From Salinivirga cyanobacteriivorans (GTDB taxonomy: Bacteria; Bacteroidota; Bacteroidia; Bacteroidales; Salinivirgaceae), in assembly GCF_001443605.1 (NCBI RefSeq), contig NZ_CP013118.1, positions 3,095,501 through 3,159,500 on the forward strand: a stretch of DNA of 64,000 nt, read 5' to 3'. The notes under the pieces were generated by a model. The model was not told the DNA's origin. It ran no database searches and was given only the letters and a program-made list of their open reading frames with translations. The position numbers and the translations under genes are program-made. This document shows, in pieces, positions 26,714-36,422 of this stretch (positions within the stretch are counted from its first letter, which is position 1; each line of letters begins with the position of its first letter).

Positions 26714-29332
26714 TTATTCTATATTTATTGACATCTGCTGGATGCCATCATCTTCATTATCATCAGAATTATCAATGTCATCGTTTTCATCTGCGTTTTC
26801 CAGGGGATCATCGGGTTTTACGGGTTCTGTTTCTGTTACTTTCTTAACTTCGTAACTTGTGAGCCTTTTACCCCGGGCTTTGGCACCTTTAATTGCTATA
26901 AATTCACTGGCATCAATCAATTCATTGTCACGCCTAGCATGTTTTCCGCCAAATTCTATTTCGAATTGTGGATACTGCCAGGGGCTGATGGTGATGAGTC
27001 TGGAGTTTTTATGTTCTCCAATTATTGGCATGAGTTTACCACCGGTATCTTCAGCTTTAAATCTTTTTATGTAATAATATTTTTGCTCACCATCGTAATG
27101 CACACAGGTGTAAACCACATCATCGTTCATTTTTTCTATGCGTAAAATATCTTCCTCGTAGTGGTTCGTAAGGTCATAATTTGTTGTGGCAAAAAGTCCG
27201 CTTTTGTAAAACACCACAATTTTATCATCGCCTTTAAACTCGCCTAAATAGTCGCCATTCCCATCGGTATTGAGTCGCAATATGGTTTTATCGAACCAGA
27301 TTTTACGACCGCCAAGCGTGGAGGTACCTTTTTCTTTCATCACAATTTTGTGCACATCATGGCGGGTAAGTATGTTACCCTGGCTTTGCCTGCCTTTGAT
27401 AGCAATTTCGCTGAAATCTGTTTCAAAAATCAGTTTCTTAATTCTGGGTTTTGGTTTCAGATATACCTTGATAACTTCTGCCTCACCATTGGGATTTTCT
27501 GTGAAATAGAGCACCCTTGAATAAGGTGTACCTTTGGTAAGGTTGTATTCACGATCGCGTGTTACGCTTTTTACAGCAAAACGTTTAATCATGGCCCGGC
27601 CACTTTTGCCATCGCGGTAAACAGTATTGTAAATTGTTCTGGAATCGTTCTTTTTCCAAACAGCCACGTGGATGATGTCTTTACCTATAAATGCTTTGTT
27701 GGCTACCTTAGTAACGATATACCGGCCATCGCGTAAGAAAACTATAATGTCGTCGATATCGGAACAATCGCACACGTATTCTTCTTTTTTCAAAGCTGTA
27801 CCCACAAAGCCTTCGCTGCGGTTTACATAGAGTTTCTCGTTGGCAACGACAACTTTTGCGGCATCGATATTTTCAAAGCTTCGTATTTCTGATTTTCGTT
27901 CGCGGCCTTTACCATATTTCTTTTTAATGGTTTTATAAAAGTTGATGGTATACTCGACAATTTTGTTGAGGTTATCCTTTGTTTTTTCTATTTCTGCTTC
28001 AAGGCCTTTGATGTGCTCATCAGCTTTTTTGGTATCGTATTTTGAAATACGTTTGATTTTAATTTCCGTAAGCTTCGTAATATCTTCTTCGGTAATTTTT
28101 CTTTTAAGGAGCTTTTTGTAGGGTTCAAGTCCTTTATCAATGGTTTCGATTATAGCTTCCCAGGTTTCGCAATCCTCTATAAGCAGATAGAGCCTGTTTT
28201 CGATAAATATTTTTTCGAGTGATGACATGTGCCATGCTTCCTCGAGCTCATTGAGCTTAATTTGCAATTCCCTTTTTAAAAGGTCGACACTGTGGTCGGC
28301 AGATACTTTAAGCAGTTCTTCAACGCCCAGGAACTTGGGTCGGTCTTTATCAATTACAGTGCAGTTGGGCGAAATCGATATTTCACAATCGGTGAAGGCA
28401 TAAAGTGCATCAATGGTTTTGTCGGGCGAAGTGTTAGCAGCCAGGTGCACAAGTATTTCAACATGCTCGGCCGTATTGTCGTCTATTTTTTTGACTTTAA
28501 TTTTACCTTTTTCGTTGGCGCGCAGTATACTGTCAATGACTGACTCTGTGGTTCGTCCGTAGGGTATATCGGTTATGCGTAATGTCCGGTTATCTTCCTC
28601 TTTGGTTATTTTGGAACGAATGCGCACTGCCCCACCTCTTAAGCCGTTGTTGTATCGTGAAACATCGATGAGGCCACCAGTCGGGAAATCAGGATAAAGC
28701 GTAAAGCTTTTGCCTTTAAGGTAGTCGATTGATGCATCGATCAGTTCATTGAAGTTATGTGGCAATATTTTGGCAGCCAGTCCAACTGCAATGCCTTCAA
28801 CGCCCTGAGCCAGGAGTAGGGGGAACTTTACTGGTAAGGTAATAGGTTCCTCGTTTCGGCCATCGTATGAAAGTTTCCATTCAGTAATTTTGGGATTGAA
28901 TACCACGTCCAGTGCAAATTTGCTAAGCCGGGCCTCTATGTACCTAGGGGCTGCAGCACTGTCTCCGGTGAGTTGGTTTCCCCAGTTACCCTGGGTATCG
29001 ACCAGTAAATCTTTTTGGCCCATACCTACTAATGCTTCGCCAATAGATGCATCACCGTGGGGGTGAAACTGCATGGTATTACCGATAATGTTGGCTACTT
29101 TATTGTAGCGGCCGTCTTCCATGCGGCGCATGCTGTGCAATATGCGTCTTTGCACGGGTTTAAGGCCATCATGTAAGTGAGGTACTGCACGTTCGAGTAT
29201 TACGTACGATGCATAGTCGAGAAACCAAGTCTCGTACATGCCTGTAAGCTTGGTCGATACCATGCCGTCCTGCGGTATATCTTTGTTTTCTCCTTCTCCG
29301 TTTGATGGTATTTTTTCATCCATAATGCTCAA
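26714..29332 (-). CDS. parC: DNA topoisomerase IV subunit A
   Basis: This is the DNA-cleaving subunit of a type IIA topoisomerase that unlinks daughter chromosomes. In this 872-residue protein the winged-helix region has DGLKPVQRRILHSM and the active-site Tyr131 in APRYIEARLSKFA. A coiled-coil stretch lies near 440-475, beta-pinwheel-like segments follow, and the C-terminal tail is very acidic (DENDDIDNSDDNEDD). The GyrA-box typical of gyrase is not evident, and the neighbour is a ParE-type subunit, so topoisomerase IV is preferred over gyrase. The gene lies 6 bases after the exonuclease gene, in a compact cluster with parE upstream. Confidence 0.9.
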   Translation of the reverse strand: MSIMDEKIPSNGEGENKDIPQDGMVSTKLTGMYETWFLDYASYVILERAVPHLHDGLKPVQRRILHSMRRMEDGRYNKVANIIGNTMQFHPHGDASIGEALVGMGQKDLLVDTQGNWGNQLTGDSAAAPRYIEARLSKFALDVVFNPKITEWKLSYDGRNEEPITLPVKFPLLLAQGVEGIAVGLAAKILPHNFNELIDASIDYLKGKSFTLYPDFPTGGLIDVSRYNNGLRGGAVRIRSKITKEEDNRTLRITDIPYGRTTESVIDSILRANEKGKIKVKKIDDNTAEHVEILVHLAANTSPDKTIDALYAFTDCEISISPNCTVIDKDRPKFLGVEELLKVSADHSVDLLKRELQIKLNELEEAWHMSSLEKIFIENRLYLLIEDCETWEAIIETIDKGLEPYKKLLKRKITEEDITKLTEIKIKRISKYDTKKADEHIKGLEAEIEKTKDNLNKIVEYTINFYKTIKKKYGKGRERKSEIRSFENIDAAKVVVANEKLYVNRSEGFVGTALKKEEYVCDCSDIDDIIVFLRDGRYIVTKVANKAFIGKDIIHVAVWKKNDSRTIYNTVYRDGKSGRAMIKRFAVKSVTRDREYNLTKGTPYSRVLYFTENPNGEAEVIKVYLKPKPRIKKLIFETDFSEIAIKGRQSQGNILTRHDVHKIVMKEKGTSTLGGRKIWFDKTILRLNTDGNGDYLGEFKGDDKIVVFYKSGLFATTNYDLTNHYEEDILRIEKMNDDVVYTCVHYDGEQKYYYIKRFKAEDTGGKLMPIIGEHKNSRLITISPWQYPQFEIEFGGKHARRDNELIDASEFIAIKGAKARGKRLTSYEVKKVTETEPVKPDDPLENADENDDIDNSDDNEDDGIQQMSINIE

Positions 29333-29338
29333 GCTCTT

Positions 29339-29899
29339 TTAAAATTGAAATACCCCTTTTTTATAGAGTTCAAAGGCAATTTCTGCTTCATGCATTGCGT
29401 CATCGGCTGCCCTGTGACTTTCTATAAATGCTGTATTCCCGGTTAAAAAATGGTATGCTTCCTCTACATTCGGATATTTTGGCCCTTTACGGTTACCTTT
29501 AGGTGGCAGGTTAAGCACTGGTGTGGCCGTTTCCATAATGCAAGGCAGTTCGGCTATGCGCAAACCCCTTGACTTAAGGAATCCAAAATCGAATGCTTTA
29601 TTGAAAGCGGTTATTCCGGTAAAAAAGGAATCGAATATGTTTTGAATTTCTGCTTTCATATCGTCAAAATCAGGGGCTTCAAGCACCTGGTCAAAGGTAA
29701 GGTCACTGTTTTGAAAAATCCAACCCATCGGGTAACGGGAATGCATTTCATTAAAACCATTTTCCTTCACTACACTGTCGAATAGTACCTTTTTGTTGCC
29801 ATTGGTGATATCGAGTTCCACAATACCAACTTCTACAATTTTACCACTTTGATTTAAAAAGCCGGTTGTTTCTATATCAACGATTCCTATGGTGTTCAT
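29339..29899 (-). CDS. DnaQ-like 3'-5' exonuclease
   Basis: This is an RNase T/DnaQ-superfamily exonuclease of 186 residues. The start at 29899 (MNTIGIVDIETTG) places the first catalytic motif, Asp-Glu in VDIETTG, right at the N-terminus as in relatives; the upstream in-frame ATG at 29944 would overlap parE. Exo II is in AFNKAFDFGF and Exo III in HRAADDAMHEA, giving a full DEDDh set. It lies between parE (16-base gap) and parC (6-base gap), so it is co-expressed with topoisomerase IV. A role in proofreading or repair is inferred; its exact substrate is unknown. Confidence 0.85.
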   Translation of the reverse strand: MNTIGIVDIETTGFLNQSGKIVEVGIVELDITNGNKKVLFDSVVKENGFNEMHSRYPMGWIFQNSDLTFDQVLEAPDFDDMKAEIQNIFDSFFTGITAFNKAFDFGFLKSRGLRIAELPCIMETATPVLNLPPKGNRKGPKYPNVEEAYHFLTGNTAFIESHRAADDAMHEAEIAFELYKKGVFQF

Positions 29900-29915
29900 T
29901 TTTCTAATTAGTTGT

Positions 29916-31757
29916 CTAAATGGGTTCTTCCAAAACCTCTTCAATTTTCAGATTGTTGATGATAAAGTCTTGTCGTTCTGGTGTGTTTTTACCCATATAA
30001 AATTCAAGTAACTTATTTATTTGGTCGCCTTTTTTAAGGGTTACTGGCTCCAGTCTGATTTTTTTACCAATAAACTCTTTAAATTCATCTGGCGAAATTT
30101 CTCCTAACCCTTTAAACCTGGTTATTTCAGGTTTTCCCCTGAGTTTATCTATTGCATTTTCTTTTTCTTCTTCCGAATAGCAGTAAATGGTCTCTTTCTT
30201 ATTTCTTACCCTGAAAAGTGGTGTTTGTAATAAAAAAAGGTGTCCGTTTTTAATTAAATCAGGGAAAAATTGCAGAAAGAAAGTAATAAGTAATAACCTG
30301 ATGTGCATACCATCCACATCGGCATCTGTGGCAATAATTACTTTATTATATCTAATGTTTTCTAATCCTTCTTCAATATTTAATGCAGCTTGCAGCAGAT
30401 TAAACTCTTCGTTTTCATAAACGACCTTTTTGGTGAGCCCAAATGTGTTTTTGGGTTTACCTTTGAGGCTAAATACTGCCTGTGTGTTTACATCCCTTGA
30501 TTTTGTAATAGACCCACTTGCAGAATCACCCTCCGTAATGAAGATGGATGTTTCGAGTTTTTTCTCATGTTTAGAATTATAATGCACTCTGCAATCGCGC
30601 AATTTACGGTTATGCAAGCTGGCTTTTTTGGAACGCTCACGGGCCAGTTTTTTTATGCCTGACATGGCTTTGCGCTCTTTTTCCGACTCAACAATTCGTT
30701 TAAGAAGGAGCTCTGCCGTTTCGGGATTCTTATGCAAATAGTTGTCGAGATTTGTTTTTATGAAATCGAGTACAGCTTGCCTGATGGTTCGGCCATCGGG
30801 CTCCATGTCTTTTGAACCAAGTTTGGTTTTTGTTTGCGATTCAAACACCGGATCCTGCACTTTAACGCTGAAAGCAGCTATAATGGAGGCCCTTATATCC
30901 TGAGGCTCAAAATCTTTTCCGTAAAAGTCTCTGATTGTTTTTACAAGTGCTTCTTTGAATGCTGTAAGGTGCGTACCTCCCATTGTGGTATGCTGCCCGT
31001 TCACGTAACTGTGGTATTCTTCTCCGTATTGCCTTCCATGCGTCATGGCAAGCTCAATATCCTGTTCTTTAAAGTGAATTATTGGATATTGGCCCTGCGA
31101 GTTCAGGTTGTCTTCCAGCAAGTCGACCAACCCGTTTTTTGAGACCATTTTCTCGCCATTGTAATTAATTACAAGACCAGCATTCAGGTAAATGTAGTTT
31201 TTAAGCAGTTTTTCTATGAAATCTTCATTGAACTTGTACTCACCAAATAAATCTTCGTCGGCATAAAAGGTTATTTCTACTCCGTTATCCTCTTCTGTTG
31301 TTTCAATCTCACTGTCTTTAACTACTTTTCCCCTGGAGTATTCTACAGTTTTTTTCTGTCCTTCGCGGAATGAGGTTATAATGAATTGCGATGATAATGC
31401 ATTCACAGCTTTAATACCAACACCATTTAAACCCACCGCCTTTTTGAATGCCTGATCGTCGTATTTGGCACCGGTATTCATTTTAGATGATACGTCTAAT
31501 ACCTTGCCAAGGGGTATACCTCTTCCATGGTCACGTATTCTGACTTTTCGTTCTATAATGTCTATAATAATAGATTTTCCAAACCCCATCATGTATTCAT
31601 CAATGGAGTTGTCAATCACCTCTTTAATCAGGATGTAGATACCATCATCTGCAGTGGTCCCATCTCCTAATTTTCCAATGTACATGCCCGGCCGGGTTCG
31701 AATGTGATCTTTCCAGTCCAGGGTCTTAATATGTTCTTCTGAATAATTCGCAACCAT
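29916..31757 (-). CDS. parE: DNA topoisomerase IV subunit B
   Basis: This is the ATPase subunit that pairs with ParC. I start it at the ATG at 31757 ([13 protein letters not shown]) giving 613 residues. A -7 promoter box at 31774-31781 lies inside the longer 31829 frame, which argues against that start. GHKL ATPase motifs are [20 protein letters not shown] and [13 protein letters not shown]. The transducer domain follows. The TOPRIM motifs are [10 protein letters not shown] and DADVDGMHI. The length is normal for a ParE lacking the gyrase insert. It is the first gene of a four-gene cluster with the exonuclease, parC and aroK. Confidence 0.92.
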   Translation of the reverse strand: MVANYSEEHIKTLDWKDHIRTRPGMYIGKLGDGTTADDGIYILIKEVIDNSIDEYMMGFGKSIIIDIIERKVRIRDHGRGIPLGKVLDVSSKMNTGAKYDDQAFKKAVGLNGVGIKAVNALSSQFIITSFREGQKKTVEYSRGKVVKDSEIETTEEDNGVEITFYADEDLFGEYKFNEDFIEKLLKNYIYLNAGLVINYNGEKMVSKNGLVDLLEDNLNSQGQYPIIHFKEQDIELAMTHGRQYGEEYHSYVNGQHTTMGGTHLTAFKEALVKTIRDFYGKDFEPQDIRASIIAAFSVKVQDPVFESQTKTKLGSKDMEPDGRTIRQAVLDFIKTNLDNYLHKNPETAELLLKRIVESEKERKAMSGIKKLARERSKKASLHNRKLRDCRVHYNSKHEKKLETSIFITEGDSASGSITKSRDVNTQAVFSLKGKPKNTFGLTKKVVYENEEFNLLQAALNIEEGLENIRYNKVIIATDADVDGMHIRLLLITFFLQFFPDLIKNGHLFLLQTPLFRVRNKKETIYCYSEEEKENAIDKLRGKPEITRFKGLGEISPDEFKEFIGKKIRLEPVTLKKGDQINKLLEFYMGKNTPERQDFIINNLKIEEVLEEPI

Positions 31758-31773
31758 ACTTATCGAATTTGCG

Positions 31774-31781
31774 CAAATATA
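31774..31781 (-). promoter_or_regulatory. Bacteroidota -7 box before parE
   Basis: On the minus strand TATATTTG matches TAnnTTTG, 16 bases before the chosen parE start. No clear -33 TTTG was found at the right spacing. A very short leader is implied. Confidence 0.45.
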
Positions 31782-31885
31782 AATATTTTGGCATGCCCTG
31801 CTGCAGCAAGTTATCAACATTACAAGCAAAATATGGGCTAAAAGCCTGTTTTTTAAAAGTTCTTAAAAGGTTGATAATTTTATTT

Positions 31886-33580
31886 TTAATTTGTATCAAC
31901 CTTTGCAGGGAGTATTAAAGTGAAGGTCGTTCCGCTGCCTGGTGAGGATTGTAAGTGTAATTTACCCTGAATGATTTCAGTAAACGCTTTCACAATGCTT
32001 AATCCAATACCTGTGCCTTCGGAGACTTTAGTACTGTCGGGTAAATCTTTCACAAAAGGTTCAAATATTTTTTCCTGCATATGGTAATCAATACCCGGGC
32101 CATTGTCACTTATCTCTATTTCGAAATGGTCCTTTTTATAACTGGAGGTGATTTTAACCGTTGAATTAGGCGCATATTTTAGCGCATTATCAATCAAATG
32201 TTTGATTATTCTTTCAAGTTTGTACCTGTCTGTATAAATTAAGCGGTTATCTTCTTCGTGTTCGAAAGCTGTATCAATGGTATTCGATATTTTCGCTGAT
32301 TTCAAATACTGTTGTACGATTTCTTCTATGAGGTTCTTTAGGTTTACATTGTCAGCCACCGGCTTTAGGTTGCTGGTTTGTACTCTGGAAATATCGATAG
32401 TATCGGTTACTTTTTCAAGGAGCACATTACACCCTTCTCTTATGTGTCTCGTATAGCGGGCTTTTTTATCATTATCCTTGCCCGGCCTGATCAGCATCTG
32501 TGAGAAACCCAGGATTGAATTCATGGGTGTTCTGATTTCGTGTGATATGTTGTTTAAAAAAGCTCGAATTAACCTGCTGCTCTCTTCGGCTTTTTCTTTG
32601 GCTAACACCAATTGTGATTCTGCCTGCTTACGCGGTGTAATATCATGAATAATAAAGTAGAATACCTTTTGGTTTTTATAGTTTATTTGACTGCTGTATA
32701 CCAGAGCATTGCGCAGCGTGCCACTTTTTAACTGATGAATCTGCTCAAAACTCGATTGCTTCCTTTGGAGTAAATTCTGCGATAGTTCATTAAAAAGCTG
32801 ATTCTCATTTGTAAGTTCGTCGAAGTGCAATTTCAGAAATTCATTTATTGAGTAACCGTAAAAGCTTTGTGCAGCCTTGTTGGCTTCAAGAATATTTCCG
32901 GCCAGGTCTACAATCAACATTACTGAAATGTTCTCATGAAACATTGCCCTGTACCGACTCTCGCGTTCTATGAGTTGTTGTTTTATTTCATTTTCCTCAG
33001 TAATATCCTTAAATGTACAGTAGGTTCTTATGTATTGGTCATTGTTATACTGCCCAATAAAACCTTCAAATGCCGCAAGAATATAATTGCCATTTTTTTT
33101 CTTAATCCTAAATCTAACATCTGATATTGAGCCTTTATTTTTAAAGATTTCAAAGTTTGCATCAAAGTGTTCCTTAAAATCATCGTGAAGCAGATCTTTG
33201 AAATTGGTGCCTGTTGCTTCTTCTTTTGTATAGCCAAGTACTTTACACCATGTCGGATTTACGTCTATAATACGACCCTCCCTATCAAGTGATTGATAAG
33301 CCAGGGGGGCATTGGAATATAGGGCCTTATATCTTTTTTTCCCGGATTCAAGCTGTTCGTTTATTGAACGAATTTTTCTTCCGTATTTTCTGATATAGAA
33401 AAACAGTATTATAGCTGTAACAAAAACAAAAAACCATCCTTTGAATGTCTGGAGCTCGTTAATGAATTGGGCATCTTGCGTGAAGAGTAAAAGTGCCCTG
33501 TCTGAAAGTAAAATCCATAAAGCACCCAAAATAAGGTATAATAAAGCTGTTTTGTACTCTATGTGTAGTCGTTTTGTCAT
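31886..33580 (-). CDS. Membrane PAS-domain sensor histidine kinase
   Basis: This 564-residue two-component sensor has two N-terminal transmembrane helices (about 11-30 and 45-62) with a short periplasmic loop. Two PAS domains follow (about 85-200 and 208-320; the phrases DREGRIIDVNPTWCKVLGYT and DLAGNILEANKAAQSFYGYS mark them). The HisKA domain has the phospho-accepting His347 in NISHEIRTPMNS. The HATPase domain carries the N-box HLIDNALKYAP, DNGPGID and GTGIGLSIV. No response regulator is adjacent, so it is an orphan whose partner and signal are unknown. It reads away from parE's upstream region, on the same strand. Confidence 0.9.
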   Translation of the reverse strand: MTKRLHIEYKTALLYLILGALWILLSDRALLLFTQDAQFINELQTFKGWFFVFVTAIILFFYIRKYGRKIRSINEQLESGKKRYKALYSNAPLAYQSLDREGRIIDVNPTWCKVLGYTKEEATGTNFKDLLHDDFKEHFDANFEIFKNKGSISDVRFRIKKKNGNYILAAFEGFIGQYNNDQYIRTYCTFKDITEENEIKQQLIERESRYRAMFHENISVMLIVDLAGNILEANKAAQSFYGYSINEFLKLHFDELTNENQLFNELSQNLLQRKQSSFEQIHQLKSGTLRNALVYSSQINYKNQKVFYFIIHDITPRKQAESQLVLAKEKAEESSRLIRAFLNNISHEIRTPMNSILGFSQMLIRPGKDNDKKARYTRHIREGCNVLLEKVTDTIDISRVQTSNLKPVADNVNLKNLIEEIVQQYLKSAKISNTIDTAFEHEEDNRLIYTDRYKLERIIKHLIDNALKYAPNSTVKITSSYKKDHFEIEISDNGPGIDYHMQEKIFEPFVKDLPDSTKVSEGTGIGLSIVKAFTEIIQGKLHLQSSPGSGTTFTLILPAKVDTN

Positions 33581-33701
33581 TTAACCCTGTATGAAATCTT
33601 AAAGTTAAGCTAAATATTTCAGTATTCCCATTTTTCACAAATACTTAACGAATTCTTAAGAACTACATTTAAGGGTTTCCCCCTATAAGTGTTAAGTCTT
33701 A

Positions 33702-33731
33702 TTGTTTAGGGGTTTATGTGTTGTACTTTTA
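33702..33731 (+). promoter_or_regulatory. Probable Bacteroidota promoter of the CpcT-like gene
   Basis: TTG at 33702 and TACTTTTA at 33724-33731 are separated by 19 bases, close to the TTTG-N19-TAnnTTTG pattern. Transcription would begin near 33738, which supports the ATG at 33750 rather than the in-frame ATG at 33702. Confidence 0.4.
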
Positions 33732-33749
33732 CATCTGAAATTTTATTGT

Positions 33750-34643
33750 ATGTGTAGAAAATATTTTTTGTTACTGTTTTTCACTTCTGTTATTGGGCTT
33801 CAGAGCTTTGGCAATAGTGGTGGTGTTGAATCTCTTAGTGTGAGTCAAACATGCTGTATGGTCGGAGATACTGTTTGGTTTAACTTTGATGCTGATTTAT
33901 ACAAAAAAGCAGAATCTGTAAAATGGTTTTCATCAATAAACGGAACACTTGGAGGCGGGGTTTCGCTTGCTGTTAATGATTTATCAGCTGGCATGCATAA
34001 GATTTGGGTAGAAATCGATGATTCCACTTGTTATGAATATAGCGATAGCATTTTAATAAAACCTTATCGCCCCTCAGATTCAATAAAAAAACTAGTGCAA
34101 TGGATGACAGGCTATTTCAGCTCGCAGGCGCAAGCTGACACCTCTACAGATAAGTATCATGTTGATGTACGCCTACGTATGCGAAGAATTTGGCCCGATA
34201 GCAGCAGGAATTTTTGGATTTATGTGGAGCAGGCCTATGCTGAGGATACCGCGCAACCCTATCGACAAAGAGTTTACAAGGTTTATGAGGCTAATGGCCA
34301 AATAAAAGATGAGGTTTATAAAATCGCAGGCGATAGTCTTTTCGTCTATGCCTGGCAGTATCCTGAGAAATTTAATAATCTTAGTAAAGATGACCTGGAA
34401 TTAAAGCCATGTTGTGGGATGTATTTTGATTGGGATCCTCAGAACCATTTATTTATTGCAAATACCAGTGGCCAAAAGTGCAGGGCTGGCATACCCGGTG
34501 TAAGTTATATCACATCTGAATCTAAAATTTTACCAAATCAATTTACCAGTTGGGATTTGGGTTACAACAAAAAAGGTGAAGTTGTAATGGGGCCGCATAG
34601 CCCATATATATTTGAAAAAAGATACAACTACAGTATAGAATAA
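33750..34643 (+). CDS. Secreted CpeT/CpcT-like protein with N-terminal Ig-like region
   Basis: From the ATG at 33750 (MCRKYFLLLFFTSVIG) the 297-residue protein has a signal peptide. An Ig/PKD-like stretch of about 90 residues follows, with several Cys (TCCMVGD, DSTCYEY). The C-terminal half resembles the CpeT/CpcT (chromophore lyase-like) family: WMTGYFSSQAQAD, VRLRMRRIW, WIYVEQAYAED and PYRQRVYKVYE are family-typical. In cyanobacteria the family attaches bilins to phycobiliproteins. No phycobilisome gene is expected or seen here, so the role must differ. The family is inferred from pattern and the function is unknown. It is monocistronic, followed by a structured element at 34672-34790. Confidence 0.7.
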   Translation: MCRKYFLLLFFTSVIGLQSFGNSGGVESLSVSQTCCMVGDTVWFNFDADLYKKAESVKWFSSINGTLGGGVSLAVNDLSAGMHKIWVEIDDSTCYEYSDSILIKPYRPSDSIKKLVQWMTGYFSSQAQADTSTDKYHVDVRLRMRRIWPDSSRNFWIYVEQAYAEDTAQPYRQRVYKVYEANGQIKDEVYKIAGDSLFVYAWQYPEKFNNLSKDDLELKPCCGMYFDWDPQNHLFIANTSGQKCRAGIPGVSYITSESKILPNQFTSWDLGYNKKGEVVMGPHSPYIFEKRYNYSIE

Positions 34644-34671
34644 AATTGCCCTGTAAAGGCGAGGTTCTTTT

Positions 34672-34790
34672 AAGAAGGGAGTCGAATGCTTTATCTTCAT
34701 TGTTGTTCATAGCGGAAAAATAAGAAGATAGCTTTTCATAGTTGCTTTCAACATTATCTAACGGGTAGATTAATGGCTCCCTTCTTTTTT
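34672..34790 (+). ncRNA. Structured intergenic element, possible small RNA or extended terminator
   Basis: AAGAAGGGAG (34672-34681) is a perfect 10-bp inverted match to CTCCCTTCTT (34777-34786), followed by a short T-run. Nested inside, GCT/ATCTTC (34688-34698, 2-base bulge) pairs with GAAGATAGC (34734-34742). The whole lies between the CpcT-like gene and truC. It may be a small RNA with its own terminator, a leader of truC, or just an elaborate terminator. Confidence 0.35.
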
Positions 34791-34836
34791 ATATTACCCT
34801 GCCGTAAATTTTACCTACCTTCGTCCTAAAATTATA

Positions 34837-35526
34837 ATGGACAAACCTCACGTATTATACCACGATGAATATCTCGTTGCAATCGATAAACCGGTCGATC
34901 TGCCTGTACACCGCAATAGCCATATGCCACATGATGCTCCTTATCTGACCAAATGGGCCGGGCAATATTTCGATTGTTCTGTTTATAATGTACACCGATT
35001 AGACGCTAAAACATCTGGCATAGTAGTGCTGGCTTTTTCTCCTGAAATAGCCGGAAAGCTTACGCAGCAATTCGAACGCAGGATGGTAAAAAAGACCTAT
35101 ATTGCCCTGGTAAGAGCCGCTCCGGCAAAGGAGGGGGTGTTTGAGAAACCGGTGATGAATAAAAAAAAGGGGAAGCTGGTTCCTGCCACGACAAGCTTCC
35201 GCACCCTTAAAACAATACAAACAGGTATTAGTTATAAGGACTTTACCAATATACCTTTGAGTGTGGTAGAGCTTAAACCTCAAACCGGAAGGTGGCATCA
35301 ATTACGACAGCATTTGGCATTGGAAAGGAATGACATCATAGGCGATAATCAGCATGGTGATCGTACGTTAAATCACATTGTTGAAGAGCGAACCGGTTGT
35401 AAACGTCTATATTTGCATGCAACATCTCTGGAGGTCAAGCATCCGGAAACCGGCAAAGATTTGTTATTCAACTCAGCACTACCAGAAGCTTTTAATCAGG
35501 TGATGACTATATGTGAGGGAAGGTAA
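34837..35526 (+). CDS. truC: tRNA pseudouridine synthase of the RluA family, TruC-like
   Basis: This 229-residue enzyme of the RluA family isomerises uridine in RNA. The catalytic Asp is in NVHRLDAKTSGIV. The closing motif LKPQTGRWHQLRQHL and the segment GDNQHGDRTLN resemble TruC, which modifies tRNA position 65, more than RluC or RluD. There is no S4 domain at the N-terminus, again as in TruC. The start gives a typical VLYHDEYLVAIDKP opening. Convergent with the next gene: only two bases separate the stops. Substrate assignment is by resemblance only. Confidence 0.8.
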   Translation: MDKPHVLYHDEYLVAIDKPVDLPVHRNSHMPHDAPYLTKWAGQYFDCSVYNVHRLDAKTSGIVVLAFSPEIAGKLTQQFERRMVKKTYIALVRAAPAKEGVFEKPVMNKKKGKLVPATTSFRTLKTIQTGISYKDFTNIPLSVVELKPQTGRWHQLRQHLALERNDIIGDNQHGDRTLNHIVEERTGCKRLYLHATSLEVKHPETGKDLLFNSALPEAFNQVMTICEGR

Positions 35527-35528
35527 AA

Positions 35529-36298
35529 CTATTCGATAACCAATTTCCTTGTATGTATTTTTTTATGCCTTTTTATTTGTAAAAAGTAAACACCTTTTTC
35601 AAAGCCTTCTAATGGCATATTGATTCTTGAATAGGCCCTGAGGTTGAGTAATTTTTGACCAATGCTGTTAAAAAGTGTCAAATTAAAATAGCCTTCTGAT
35701 GTAACCGTAACCTGACGATTTGCCGGATTCGGATAAATTTGTATTGGTGCTTTTTCCTGATCGGCAATACCTACCATATTGATATAAAAGGTGGTGTCGT
35801 GATGTACCATCGTAATGCTATCCAGGGTAAAGCTGCCATGGTAAGTTTGATAGGGTTCTTTAACTACATGATAATGGTATTCTCCCGGATAAAAGCCTCC
35901 TGAAAGCGCCATTCCGGTACTATCGGTAGTCAGAGCCAAATAAATTTCATCAAAATAAATGGTGGCACTATCTACGGGTTGACCATCATGTGTAACCTGA
36001 AAAGTGACATTAAATGAAGGAGCTGATATGTAAATTGTAATATCTTCACCTGCCAGAATAAATGTTCCTTCCAGGGCTGCGAATCCTTCTATTTGCACAA
36101 CATAATTATAAGCGCCATCAGGCAGTTCAATTGAGGCTATGCCATCGCTGGTGGTGGTCAATTCTGTGGAATCAACGGTTATTTGGGCACCGACAACCGG
36201 AGAACCATAAGAATTCACCTCAAACGTTACAGTGTGGGCGTATGCTGCAGGGGCTAAACATACGAGCAGTAATAGATGCAGTAAAACCGTTTTTGCAT
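35529..36298 (-). CDS. Small T9SS-exported PEGA-like protein, apparent frameshift in signal peptide
   Basis: Two beta-sandwich modules of the PEGA/carboxypeptidase-regulatory type (about 75 residues each) are followed by a T9SS type A sorting domain (IYPNPANRQVTV) in a roughly 256-residue protein. The uninterrupted frame begins at an ATG at 36218, which would give a protein without a signal peptide. Upstream in the same frame lies a perfect leader (LLVCLAPAAYA-HTVTF), but its ATG (36298) is out of frame by one base across a run of five A (36290-36294). One extra A would give MQKTVLLHLLLLV. It is therefore either a frameshifted gene or a homopolymer error. The modules match the C units of the subtilase at 21504-25952. 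Confidence 0.75.
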
Positions 36299-36377
36299 AG
36301 TGTTAAAATTAACAATTTGATACAATGTACAAATTATTAGAGAATAACACAAGGTAATCTTTATATGATTCAATAAA

Positions 36378-36405
36378 AAAAGCGACCCCGGTTAGAGTCG
36401 CTTTT
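36378..36405 (-). terminator. Rho-independent terminator of the pyrophosphatase gene
   Basis: AAAGCGAC (36378-36385) pairs with GTCGCTTT (36397-36404), with A- and T-runs on both sides. It lies 18 bases after the hppA stop and could work in both directions. Confidence 0.75.
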
Positions 36406-36422
36406 GTTTGTTTATATTCAGG

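Noticed and set aside
31758..31829. N-terminal extension of ParE to the ATG at 31829
   Set aside because: The extension contains the -7 promoter box and lacks homology-like sequence; the ATG at 31757 starts the family-typical region.
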